This document shows positions 7,067 to 13,065 of a stretch of DNA of 13,253 nt, one piece after another. The translations under genes were made by a program, and so were the position numbers. Source of the DNA: JBGPFS01 sp041483455 (lineage in GTDB: Bacteria; Chloroflexota; Limnocylindria; Limnocylindrales; CSP1-4); contig JBGPFS010000051.1 of NCBI GenBank assembly GCA_041483455.1, positions 1-13,253 of the forward strand. Reading direction: 5' to 3'. Each line of letters opens with the position of its first letter. The first letter of the stretch is position 1. Under the pieces are notes generated by a model that had not been told where the DNA came from, searched no databases, and worked only from the letters and a program-made list of their open reading frames with translations.

Positions 7067-7180
7067 ACGCTCCCGATCGACTCCTCTCGCCCGCGACCGG
7101 GCCGCCGACGTCGTCCCCTCGCCGGCCCGCGGGCGGCATTCCTCGCGACGATCCTGCTCGTCGCCACCGGGCTCGTCCTC
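7067..7180 (+). other. Lipoprotein signal peptide coding stretch without a canonical start codon
   Basis: In the frame of the TlpA-like gene, the bases before GTG 7181 encode an arginine-rich segment (RPRPGRRRRP) and then a hydrophobic core, FLATILLVATGLVLVGC, ending in a lipobox with its cysteine codon at 7187. This is a textbook lipoprotein signal. No ATG, GTG or TTG occurs in this frame between the in-frame TGA at 7028 and GTG 7181. Possible non-canonical starts are ACG 7067 (six nt after GAGG at 7057-7060) or ATC 7076. Confidence 0.55.
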
Positions 7181-7645
7181 GTGGGCTGCTCGCCGGGCGG
7201 CCCGCCTGGATCGGGTGGCGGTTCGGTCGGGGCCGGCGATCCCGCGCCGGCGCTGGCTGGGACGACCCTGGCTGGAGCGCCGTTCGACCTGGCGAGCCTC
7301 CGCGGGAAGCCGGTGGTGGTCAACTTCTGGGCTTCCTGGTGCGTCCCCTGCCGCGACGAGTTCCCGCTCTTCAAGACCGCGGCGGCGGCGAACGCAGGAG
7401 CGGGCCTGGCCCTCGTCGGGGTCGTCTTCCAGGACAGCGCGGACCCCGCCCGGGCGTTCGCGGAGAGGGCCGGCGCCACCTGGCCGAGCGTGCTCGACCC
7501 GAGCGGTGCCGCCGCGTCGACCTGGCGGGTCGTAGCGCCGCCGCAGACCTACTTCATCGACCGGTCCGGGACGATCGTCTCGCGCCAGATCGGCGAGCTG
7601 ACCCAGGCCGACCTCGACCGGCAGCTGGCGGCCATCCTGCGGTGA
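7181..7645 (+). CDS. TlpA/ResA-like thiol-disulfide oxidoreductase
   Basis: A thioredoxin-fold protein with the active site WASWCVPC (C54 and C57 counting from GTG 7181), the preceding KPVVVNFW strand, and a cis-proline region APPQTYFID (120-126). A Gly/Ser linker follows a cysteine that fits a lipobox, so the mature protein is probably tethered to the outer face of the membrane and reduces disulfides there. In Bradyrhizobium, TlpA reduces the CuA cysteines of CoxB and the Sco protein; the location in this oxidase operon makes a similar job likely. A role in cytochrome c maturation is the alternative. The stated start is the first canonical codon, but it would remove nearly all of the signal peptide (bases 7067-7180). 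The true start is probably upstream and non-canonical. The stop overlaps the GTG of the ABC ATPase. Confidence 0.85.
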   Translation: MGCSPGGPPGSGGGSVGAGDPAPALAGTTLAGAPFDLASLRGKPVVVNFWASWCVPCRDEFPLFKTAAAANAGAGLALVGVVFQDSADPARAFAERAGATWPSVLDPSGAAASTWRVVAPPQTYFIDRSGTIVSRQIGELTQADLDRQLAAILR

Positions 7646-8667
7646 CGGACGCCGCGATCTCCGTCCGCGGGCTCCGGAAGCGCTACGACGGCCGGGCCGT
7701 CGTCGACGGGGTGGACCTGACCGTCCCGGCCGGTGCGATCACCGCTCTCCTCGGGCCGAACGGGGCGGGCAAGACCACGACCGTCGAGATCGTCGAGGGC
7801 TACCGCCACGCCGACGAGGGCACGGTGCGCGTCCTCGGCCTGGACCCAGCCCGGGATCGAGCGGCCCTCCGGGCCCGGGTCGGCCTGATGCTCCAGGGCG
7901 GCGGGATCTACCCCCAGGCGAAGCCGCTCGAGATCCTGCGGCTGTATGCCCACTTCCACCGTGAGCCGCTCGACCCGATCCGGCTGCTCGAGCGGGTGGG
8001 CCTCGGGGATGTGGCGGCGACCCGCTACAAGGTCCTGTCCGGGGGCCAGAAGCAGCGACTCGGGCTGGCGCTCGCGCTGATCGGCCGGCCCGAACTCGTC
8101 CTCCTCGACGAGCCGACCGCCGGGCTGGATCCGGCCGCCAAGGCGGCCACGCGCGAGCTGATCTCCGGGCTGCGGGAGGCGGGGGTCACGGTCCTGCTGA
8201 CGACCCACGAGCTGGCCGACGTCGAGCGGCTGGCCGACCGGATCGCGATCCTCGATCGGGGCCGGATCGTCGCCGACGGCACGGCCGCCGAGCTGGCCGC
8301 GGGCGCCCGGCCGCGGCTCCGCTTCCGGCTCGCCGGGCCGCTCGACGATGCCGATCGGGCGCACCTGGAGGGGGTCCTCGCGGCGGGGCTGCCGGATCCC
8401 GACGCCGTCCGCCTCGTGCCGGACGGAGCCGCGGGCCGATACCGGCTCGAGGGCCTCGAACCGACCGCGGCGACGGTCGGCGTGCTGGCCGCCCGCTGCG
8501 CCGAGCTCGAACTCCTGATCGCGGAGCTCCTGACGACCGGGACGTCGCTCGAGGAGCGCTACCTGGAGCTGACCGACGACGCGGCGGCCGGCGCCCGAGA
8601 GGCTGGGGCCGCCGACGGAACGGCCGGCACCCCGGGCCCGGACGCCACCGGGGCGAGCGCCGCATGA
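7642..8667 (+). CDS. ABC transporter ATP-binding protein, ABC-2 exporter type
   Basis: A 341-residue cytosolic ATPase that powers the permease encoded next. Walker A is GPNGAGKTT (38-46), the Q-loop glutamine is Q85, the signature is LSGGQ (132-136), Walker B LVLLDEPTAGLD includes D156 and E157, and the switch histidine is H189 in LTTHEL. The full signature and the DrrA/CcmA-like arrangement fit an exporter paired with an ABC-2 membrane protein. After about residue 220 there is an extra, Ala/Asp/Gly-rich C-terminal domain of 120 residues, seen in DrrA-like proteins. GTG 7642 overlaps the stop of the TlpA gene, and its own stop overlaps the permease ATG. Substrate is unknown; residence in the oxidase operon suggests a link to respiration or cofactor handling, but a drug or lipid exporter is equally possible. 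Confidence 0.92.
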   Translation: MTDAAISVRGLRKRYDGRAVVDGVDLTVPAGAITALLGPNGAGKTTTVEIVEGYRHADEGTVRVLGLDPARDRAALRARVGLMLQGGGIYPQAKPLEILRLYAHFHREPLDPIRLLERVGLGDVAATRYKVLSGGQKQRLGLALALIGRPELVLLDEPTAGLDPAAKAATRELISGLREAGVTVLLTTHELADVERLADRIAILDRGRIVADGTAAELAAGARPRLRFRLAGPLDDADRAHLEGVLAAGLPDPDAVRLVPDGAAGRYRLEGLEPTAATVGVLAARCAELELLIAELLTTGTSLEERYLELTDDAAAGAREAGAADGTAGTPGPDATGASAA

Positions 8668-9461
8668 GCGGCACCGGCGGGGAGTTCGCGCCGCTGGCCG
8701 GCGGCAACCGGGCATCGCCCGCGCGCGCCACGCTCGCCCAGCTCGGGATGGAGCTCCGGCTGACCGCGCGGCGGGGCGAGAACCTGTTCGTGACCCTCGT
8801 CCTGCCGCTCCTGCTGCTCGTCTTCTTCACGCTCGTGCCCGGTTTGGCGCCGACGACCGGTCGGCCGATCGACTTCCTCGTGCCCGGCATCCTGGGCCTG
8901 GCCGTCATCTCGACGAGCTTCGTCAACCTGGGGATCGCGACCGCGTTCGAGCGGAGCTACGGCGTGCTCAAGCGGCTCGGCGGATCGCCGCTCCCGCGGG
9001 CCGGCCTCATCGGGGCGAAGATCGGCGCGATCCTCATCGTCGAGGTCGTCCAGGTCGTCCTCCTGGCGGGCGTGGCGGTCGTGGCCTTCGGCTGGGCGCC
9101 CGGGTCGGGCTGGAATCCGCTGACGACCGTGGTCGCGTTCGGGCTCGGCACGTTCGCGTTCGCCGGCCTCGGGCTGCTCCTGGCCGGAAGGCTGCGGGCC
9201 GAGGCGGCGCTCGCCATCGTCAACGGGCTCTTCCTCGTGCTCCTGCTCCTGGGCGGAGTCATCCTGCCGGTCGACCGGCTGCCCGGAGTCCTGGGCGACC
9301 TGGCGGGGATCCTCCCGGCGAGCGCCCTGTCGGAGGCGCTGCGAATCGGCCTCGGGGCATCCGGAAGCGCGACGGGTGGGGCGCTGGGCCCGCTCGCGAT
9401 CCTCGCCGGCTGGGCGGCGGCCACTTCGCTCCTGGCCGCGCGGACGTTCCGCTGGGAGTAG
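8664..9461 (+). CDS. ABC-2 type transporter permease
   Basis: A 265-residue protein with six predicted membrane spans, starting after a cytosolic N-terminal helix (LAQLGMELRLTARRGENLFVTLVLP in its middle part). It shows the ABC-2 pattern: DFLVPGILGLAVISTSFVN in the second and third spans, then the conserved cytosolic helix ERSYGVLKRLGGSPLPRAGLIGAK. It ends with GGVILPVDRLPGVLGDLAGILPASALSEALR, part of which is the family's periplasmic loop. It should form a homodimeric channel with the preceding ATPase. ATG 8664 overlaps the ATPase stop by four bases. It is the last gene of the oxidase cluster, with the minus-strand tRNA terminator just downstream. Confidence 0.92.
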   Translation: MSGTGGEFAPLAGGNRASPARATLAQLGMELRLTARRGENLFVTLVLPLLLLVFFTLVPGLAPTTGRPIDFLVPGILGLAVISTSFVNLGIATAFERSYGVLKRLGGSPLPRAGLIGAKIGAILIVEVVQVVLLAGVAVVAFGWAPGSGWNPLTTVVAFGLGTFAFAGLGLLLAGRLRAEAALAIVNGLFLVLLLLGGVILPVDRLPGVLGDLAGILPASALSEALRIGLGASGSATGGALGPLAILAGWAAATSLLAARTFRWE

Positions 9462-9499
9462 CCGCGGCCTCGTCGACTCCGGCGTTCGAGACAAGGAAG

Positions 9500-9526
9500 A
9501 ACCCCGGGTGGTCGGGGCCCGGGGTT
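9500..9526 (-). terminator. Rho-independent terminator of tRNA-fMet
   Basis: A perfect 9-bp inverted repeat, AACCCCGGG (9500-9508) and CCCGGGGTT (9518-9526), encloses a 9-nt loop. On the minus strand the stem is followed by CTTCCTTGTCT, a loose pyrimidine/T tract, and it lies 16 nt after the tRNA 3' end. On the plus strand no T-run follows, but the stem could also slow readthrough from the convergent ABC operon. Confidence 0.7.
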
Positions 9527-9542
9527 CAAAGGTGGATGCGAT

Positions 9543-9617
9543 TGGTTGCGGGGAAGGGATTCGAACCCCTGACCTTCGGGTTATGAGCCCGACGAGCTGC
9601 CGCTGCTCCACCCCGCG
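9543..9617 (-). tRNA. Initiator tRNA-fMet (CAT)
   Basis: Reading the minus strand, the acceptor CGCGGGG pairs with CCCCGCA and leaves the C1-A72 mismatch that marks bacterial initiator tRNAs. The anticodon loop is CTCATAA with anticodon CAT at 9583-9585, and the anticodon stem has the three consecutive G-C pairs (GGG/CCC) required for initiation. The T arm contains TTCGAAT, and the 3' CCA is encoded (9543-9545). The D loop is short (GAGC-AGCGGCA-GCTC), giving 75 nt with CCA. It lies directly downstream of the MFS gene, with its own promoter. Confidence 0.97.
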
Positions 9618-9624
9618 ACTGCGC

Positions 9625-9653
9625 AGTCTAGGCCCGATGGCTCGAGCCGTCAA
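9625..9653 (-). promoter_or_regulatory. Promoter of tRNA-fMet
   Basis: On the minus strand, TTGACG (9653-9648), a 17-nt spacer and TAGACT (9630-9625) form a near-consensus housekeeping promoter. The -10 box ends 7 nt before the mature tRNA 5' end at 9617, so transcription should begin at, or one base before, the tRNA itself. The -35 box contains the TGA stop codon of the upstream MFS gene. Confidence 0.8.
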
Positions 9654-11014
9654 ACGCGGTCGGGGCCCGTGTCGAAGCGGTCGTGGGCTGCGCGGGCTGG
9701 AACGATCCCCCGGATCCGGCCGCCGCCGATCGCGAGGCCCAGGACCAGGGCGGCGAGCATGACCGCCGAGAAGGACCAGAACGGGAAGCGCAGGTCCTTG
9801 ACGGCCAGCGCCCCGGCGGCGACCGACGAGACGATGAAGCCGACCGTCCCGGCGGCGCCGTAGATCCCCTGGGCGGTCGAGCTCCGGCCGGGCGGACTGC
9901 CGGCGGCGACCACGGCGAACAGCGCCGGGCTCAGGAGCGCCAGGCCGGTCGCCTCGAAGAGGGTGATCGGGATCGTCAGGATGATGTTCGGGACGATCGT
10001 GTACAGGACGCCGGCGAGCGCGGTCATCAGCGAGCCGACGACGATGAACGGGAGGCTGCCGCGCCGGTCGACCCAGCGTCCGGCGAACGGCGAGAAGAGG
10101 AGGATCGGCAGTCCGAACAAGGCGAACGTCGCGCCGATGAGGTCGAGACCGGCGCCGCGCGACTGGAGGAAGAGGCTCCAGGTGACCTCGTACGTGCCGG
10201 CGGAGTAGAAGCTGCCGATGTTGACGACCAGCGCGGCGAGCAGGATCCGGTTCCGCATCGTCGGCGGGCCGGTCCGCTCGGTCGCCTCGTCGAGCGCGCC
10301 CGGCGGCGCCGAGGTCAGCTCGGCGACGCCCTCACCGGGGAAGCCCGGGCTGTCGCCCCGGATCCGGTCCCCGGCCCGAGGCGCGACGCCTTCGCGGACG
10401 AGCGCACCGAGGGCGATCGCCGCGGCGGCCGTCGCGATGCCGCAGAAGATGAACACGAACGCGTCGCTCCCGACGAGGTACGTCCCGAACCCGCCGATCG
10501 CCGGGCCGAGCAGCAACCCGCCCATCTGGGCCGCGCCGTAGAGCCCGAAGGCCTCGCCGCGGCGCTCCGGCGGCGTGGCATCGACGATGAAGCCCCGGGC
10601 GGCCGGGTCGTAGACGGCCGTGGCCAGCCCCGAGATCGCCCGCAGGCCGATGAACGCGAGCGGGCCGCTGACCAGGAGCGGCAGCGGGGCGGCGATCGCC
10701 GTGACGACCAGGGCGATCACCATCATCGGCTTGCGGGCCGTCCGGTCGGCGACCCAGCCGAAGATGGGCTCACCGACGAGCCGTGCGGCGGGCCAGGCCG
10801 CGACGATCAGCCCGAGCGTCCCGAGATCGACCCCGTGCCGGCTGTAGTAGAGCGGCTGGATCGGGAGGAGCGCCCCGAAGCCCACCCAGACGATGAACTC
10901 CGCGATGAGCAGCGGCCCGATCGGCCGCCAGCGCGCGATCTGCGTCCGCAGGCGGGCGAGGAGCGGGTCAGGGCGGGCGGGCCGGGCAGGGGCGGACGGG
11001 ATGGGCTGCGACAA
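9650..11014 (-). CDS. Major facilitator superfamily transporter (multidrug-efflux-like)
   Basis: A 454-residue polytopic membrane protein with 12 predicted spans and a long hydrophilic central loop (about residues 212-262) dividing two six-helix halves. MFS motif A is seen as GWVADRTARK (86-95), with a degenerate counterpart GRWVDRRGSLP in the second half. Pro/Gly-rich AISGLATAVYDPAARGFIVD and GLYGAAQMGGLLLGPAIGG fit motif C and the drug/H+ antiporter-like group. The substrate cannot be read from sequence. The start is TTG 11014: no ATG or GTG is available in frame ahead of the first helix, and the TTG-started protein has a normal 30-residue cytosolic lead. A TACGAT box at 11053-11048 gives a leader of about 27 nt with no Shine-Dalgarno. 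Confidence 0.88.
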   Translation of the reverse strand: MSQPIPSAPARPARPDPLLARLRTQIARWRPIGPLLIAEFIVWVGFGALLPIQPLYYSRHGVDLGTLGLIVAAWPAARLVGEPIFGWVADRTARKPMMVIALVVTAIAAPLPLLVSGPLAFIGLRAISGLATAVYDPAARGFIVDATPPERRGEAFGLYGAAQMGGLLLGPAIGGFGTYLVGSDAFVFIFCGIATAAAAIALGALVREGVAPRAGDRIRGDSPGFPGEGVAELTSAPPGALDEATERTGPPTMRNRILLAALVVNIGSFYSAGTYEVTWSLFLQSRGAGLDLIGATFALFGLPILLFSPFAGRWVDRRGSLPFIVVGSLMTALAGVLYTIVPNIILTIPITLFEATGLALLSPALFAVVAAGSPPGRSSTAQGIYGAAGTVGFIVSSVAAGALAVKDLRFPFWSFSAVMLAALVLGLAIGGGRIRGIVPARAAHDRFDTGPDRV

Positions 11015-11047
11015 CGTGAGGACCCGCGGCGCGGAGGGTGGGCGGTC

Positions 11048-11053
11048 ATCGTA
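11048..11053 (-). promoter_or_regulatory. Candidate -10 element of the MFS gene
   Basis: TACGAT on the minus strand is identical to the box before the hydroxyacid dehydrogenase and the DUF2203 gene. It predicts a start near 11041, about 27 nt before TTG 11014. No clear -35 is visible. It lies 29 bp from the opposing TATCAT, so the two promoters overlap. Confidence 0.5.
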
Positions 11054-11082
11054 GCGGGCCGGGTCGGGCGGTGGCCCCGCCG

Positions 11083-11088
11083 TATCAT
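11083..11088 (+). promoter_or_regulatory. -10 element for a leaderless small membrane-protein gene
   Basis: TATCAT ends exactly 6 nt before GTG 11095, so the predicted first transcribed base is the G of the start codon. No clear -35 box is visible. The same geometry recurs at 12545-12550 and 12645-12650. Confidence 0.6.
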
Positions 11089-11094
11089 CGCGTG

Positions 11095-11340
11095 GTGCCC
11101 GGACCCGCGCTCCTCGCCCTCTCGATCGTCCTCGCGCTGGTGATGATCCTGCCCGTCCGACGCCTCGGCCTGGCCGGCTGGCAGCCGCGGGCCATGGGCG
11201 GCTACTGGCTCGGTCTCGTGCTCCTCGGTCTCCTGGCGGCGGAGACCGCGAGCCTGGCCCGGATCCTCGTCCCGATCCTCGTCGTCGGGATCCTGGCCCC
11301 GTACGTCGTCGGCCGGGGGGCGGAGGGTCGCCGGAAGTGA
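11095..11340 (+). CDS. Small hypothetical membrane protein
   Basis: An 81-residue protein with three predicted membrane spans (about residues 4-20, 35-52 and 56-74) and a basic tail (GRGAEGRRK). I do not recognise a family. The frame is open from GTG 11038, but those upstream codons encode a hydrophilic Arg/Gly/Pro stretch and contain the -10 box. GTG 11095, the first base after a correctly spaced TATCAT, is the better start; the adjacent GTG 11092 is an alternative. Codon use is strongly G/C-ending at third positions, like the neighbouring genes. It is divergent from the MFS transporter with overlapping promoters and converges on tRNA-Lys. Confidence 0.6.
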   Translation: MPGPALLALSIVLALVMILPVRRLGLAGWQPRAMGGYWLGLVLLGLLAAETASLARILVPILVVGILAPYVVGRGAEGRRK

Positions 11341-11385
11341 CGTCCCGCGGGGCGGAGCGGTGGGTCCGGGGCGGGAAGGGGTTCG

Positions 11386-11457
11386 TGAGGCGTGTGGGAT
11401 TCGAACCCACGACCGACCGCTTAAAAGGCGGCTGCTCTACCGCTGAGCTAACGCCCC
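11386..11457 (-). tRNA. tRNA-Lys (TTT)
   Basis: On the minus strand GGGGCGT pairs with ACGCCTC (one G-T), the D arm is GCTC-AGCGGTA-GAGC, and the anticodon loop CTTTTAA carries TTT at 11423-11425. The T arm GTGGG-TTCGAAT-CCCAC is perfect and the discriminator is A. The next bases are CGA, so the 3' CCA is not encoded and must be added after transcription, unlike tRNA-fMet in this window. Confidence 0.96.
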
Positions 11458-11464
11458 GCCGGCG

Positions 11465-11470
11465 AGTCTA
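11465..11470 (-). promoter_or_regulatory. -10 element of tRNA-Lys
   Basis: TAGACT on the minus strand is identical to the -10 of tRNA-fMet and ends the same 7 nt before the mature tRNA 5' end. No good -35 is visible; that region instead holds a GC-rich imperfect inverted repeat (11477-11500). Confidence 0.6.
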
Positions 11471-11500
11471 GCATCGGCCGGGACCGCCTCCCGGTCCGGC

Positions 11501-12538
11501 TCAGCCGCGCTCGTAGACCTCCGGGTTGACCGGCGTCGGCAGCCGCTCTTCGCGCACGCCGGCCAGCAGGTTCGCCGCGGCCATCTCGGCCATCTTCGCC
11601 CGGGTGGCCAGCGACGCGGACGCGATGTGCGGCACGACCAGGCAGTTGTCGAGCGCGAGGAGCGGATCGTCGGGGGCGATCGGTTCGGGGTCGGTGACGT
11701 CGAGCGCGGCGGCCCGGATCGTGCCGTCACGCAGGGCGGCGTGGAGCGCGACCTGGTCGACCACCGGACCGCGGGACGTGTTCACGAGGGTCGCCGTCGG
11801 CTTCATCCGCCGCAGGGCCGTCCCGTCGATCAGTCCCCGGGTCTCGGCTGTCAGGTTCACGTGGAGGCTCACGAAGTCGGAGCGTGCGAGCAGCTCCTCG
11901 AACGGGACGCTCGAGGCCCCGAGCTCGGCCGCGACGGCCTCGGGCACCGGCCTCGGGTCGTGGTAGAGGACACTCATCCCGAACCCGCGGGCCCGGCGCG
12001 CCACGGCCTGCCCGATCCGCCCGAACCCGACGATGCCCAGGGTTGCCCCGTGGACGTCCGGCCCGAGGAGCAGCAGCGGACCCCACGTCTTCCAGCGCCC
12101 TGCCCGGACGTAGCGATCGCCCTCCGGCAGTCGCCGGGCGGCGGCAAGGAGGAGCGCGAACGCAAGGTCGGCGGTCGTCTCGGTCAGGACGCCCGGGGTG
12201 TTCCCGACCGGGATCCCGCGTCGCGTGCAGGCCGGCAGGTCGACATTGTCGAAGCCGACCGCATAGTTCGAGACGACCCGCAGCCCGGGGCCGGCCCGCT
12301 CGAGGAGCTCGTCGTCGACGCGCTCGGTGAGCAGGGTCAGGATCCCGGCGCAGCCCTCGACCGCTTCGAGGAGCTGGGCCCGCGTCGGCGGGATCTCGTC
12401 CGGCCAGACGGCGGCGTCACAGGCCGCCTCGACGAGCCGCAGCCCGGAGTCGGGGATCCGCCGGGCGACGAAGACCCGCGGCCGGGCGTCTCGGGCGGTC
12501 CCGGTCCCGATGGCGGCCATCCGGTCAGCGATGCGCAT
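11501..12538 (-). CDS. D-2-hydroxyacid dehydrogenase, glyoxylate/hydroxypyruvate reductase-like
   Basis: A 345-residue NAD(P)H-dependent cytosolic enzyme that interconverts 2-oxoacids and D-2-hydroxyacids. The Rossmann motif is G171-F-G-R-I-G176 in LGIVGFGRIGQAVA. The catalytic triad is R256 (NTSRGP), E285 (DPEPI) and H304 (VPHIASAS). The SNYAVGFDNVDLPACTRRGIPVGNTP region, in part, and the HIASAS ending place it nearest glyoxylate/hydroxypyruvate reductases and 2-ketogluconate reductases rather than phosphoglycerate dehydrogenase; there is no ACT domain. ATG 12538 is chosen because it lies exactly 6 nt after TACGAT, a leaderless arrangement, and gives a 20-residue lead before the first strand. 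A second in-frame ATG at 12520 is less likely. Substrate is not settled by sequence alone. Confidence 0.92.
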   Translation of the reverse strand: MRIADRMAAIGTGTARDARPRVFVARRIPDSGLRLVEAACDAAVWPDEIPPTRAQLLEAVEGCAGILTLLTERVDDELLERAGPGLRVVSNYAVGFDNVDLPACTRRGIPVGNTPGVLTETTADLAFALLLAAARRLPEGDRYVRAGRWKTWGPLLLLGPDVHGATLGIVGFGRIGQAVARRARGFGMSVLYHDPRPVPEAVAAELGASSVPFEELLARSDFVSLHVNLTAETRGLIDGTALRRMKPTATLVNTSRGPVVDQVALHAALRDGTIRAAALDVTDPEPIAPDDPLLALDNCLVVPHIASASLATRAKMAEMAAANLLAGVREERLPTPVNPEVYERG

Positions 12539-12544
12539 CGTCGG

Positions 12545-12550
12545 ATCGTA
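12545..12550 (-). promoter_or_regulatory. -10 element for leaderless dehydrogenase mRNA
   Basis: On the minus strand, TACGAT is followed by CCGACG and then ATG 12538. The 6-nt gap places the predicted transcript start on the A of the start codon. There is no room for a Shine-Dalgarno in the transcript, and no strong -35 is visible. Confidence 0.65.
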
Positions 12551-12620
12551 GCGGAGCCGGGCCCGGCGGAACGCGATCCCGCCGCGCACGGGGAGGTCCC
12601 GGGCAGCTCCCTGACCCCCA

Positions 12621-12650
12621 CGGACACCTTCGGCGGCCCTCGGGTACGAT
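12621..12650 (+). promoter_or_regulatory. Promoter for leaderless DUF2203 gene
   Basis: CGGACA (12621-12626, sharing GACA with the consensus -35), an 18-nt spacer and TACGAT (12645-12650) are followed 6 nt later by GTG 12657. The predicted first transcribed base is the first base of the start codon. Confidence 0.65.
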
Positions 12651-12656
12651 CGGGCG

Positions 12657-13049
12657 GTGACGACCGTCTTCACGATCGACCGTGCCAACGAGCAGCTCGG
12701 CCAGCTCGAGCCGCTCCTCGAGCGCCTCCGCTCCGAACGAGCCGAGTTGCGCGACCTGAAGGCCGAGCTCGACGAGGCGACCGGGGCCGAGCGCGCCCGG
12801 GTCCGGCTGCGGATCCGCGGGATCGTCGATCAGATGCAGGCGGCCGTCGTCCAGGTCGACGCCCTGGGGATCGTCCTGCGCGACATCGAGACGGGCCTGA
12901 TCGACTTCCCGGCGCTCATCGACGGACGGCAGGTCTGGCTGTGCTGGCGGCTCGGCGAAACCGATGTCGCCCACTGGCATCCCTTCGACGAAGGCTTCGG
13001 CGGCCGCCGTCCGCTCGGCGAGCTTCGGCCGGCCGGCGGCCCGCAGTAG
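12657..13049 (+). CDS. DUF2203 family protein
   Basis: A 130-residue soluble protein of a widespread family of unknown function. It opens with VFTIDRANEQLGQLEPLLERL and has a charged, probably coiled-coil helical segment over about residues 15-65. It ends in the conserved family block GIVLRDIETGLIDFPAL, then DGRQVWLCWRLGE and the H106-containing VAHWHPFDEGFGGRRPL. The W/C/H-rich block could bind a ligand or metal, but no activity is established to my knowledge. The GTG start is set by the -10 box 6 nt upstream. The stop lies 16 nt before the rhodanese-like gene, so the two may be co-transcribed; the dehydrogenase is divergent. Confidence 0.88.
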   Translation: MTTVFTIDRANEQLGQLEPLLERLRSERAELRDLKAELDEATGAERARVRLRIRGIVDQMQAAVVQVDALGIVLRDIETGLIDFPALIDGRQVWLCWRLGETDVAHWHPFDEGFGGRRPLGELRPAGGPQ

Positions 13050-13065
13050 GCTCGGAGAAGCCCCC

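Noticed and set aside
9543..9653. tRNA-fMet as an integration site for a mobile element.
   Set aside because: No duplicated tRNA 3' end, integrase or foreign-looking composition is visible on either side.
9683..11143. Long plus-strand open frame opposite the MFS transporter.
   Set aside because: Low-complexity charged translation without motifs; the minus strand has a convincing 12-span transporter.
11477..11500. Imperfect inverted repeat (GCCGGGACCG with CGGTCCGGC) between the dehydrogenase stop and tRNA-Lys.
   Set aside because: It could be a terminator for the dehydrogenase, but no T-run follows on the minus strand and the stem has a bulge. It also overlaps the place expected for the tRNA -35 box, so I do not assign a role.
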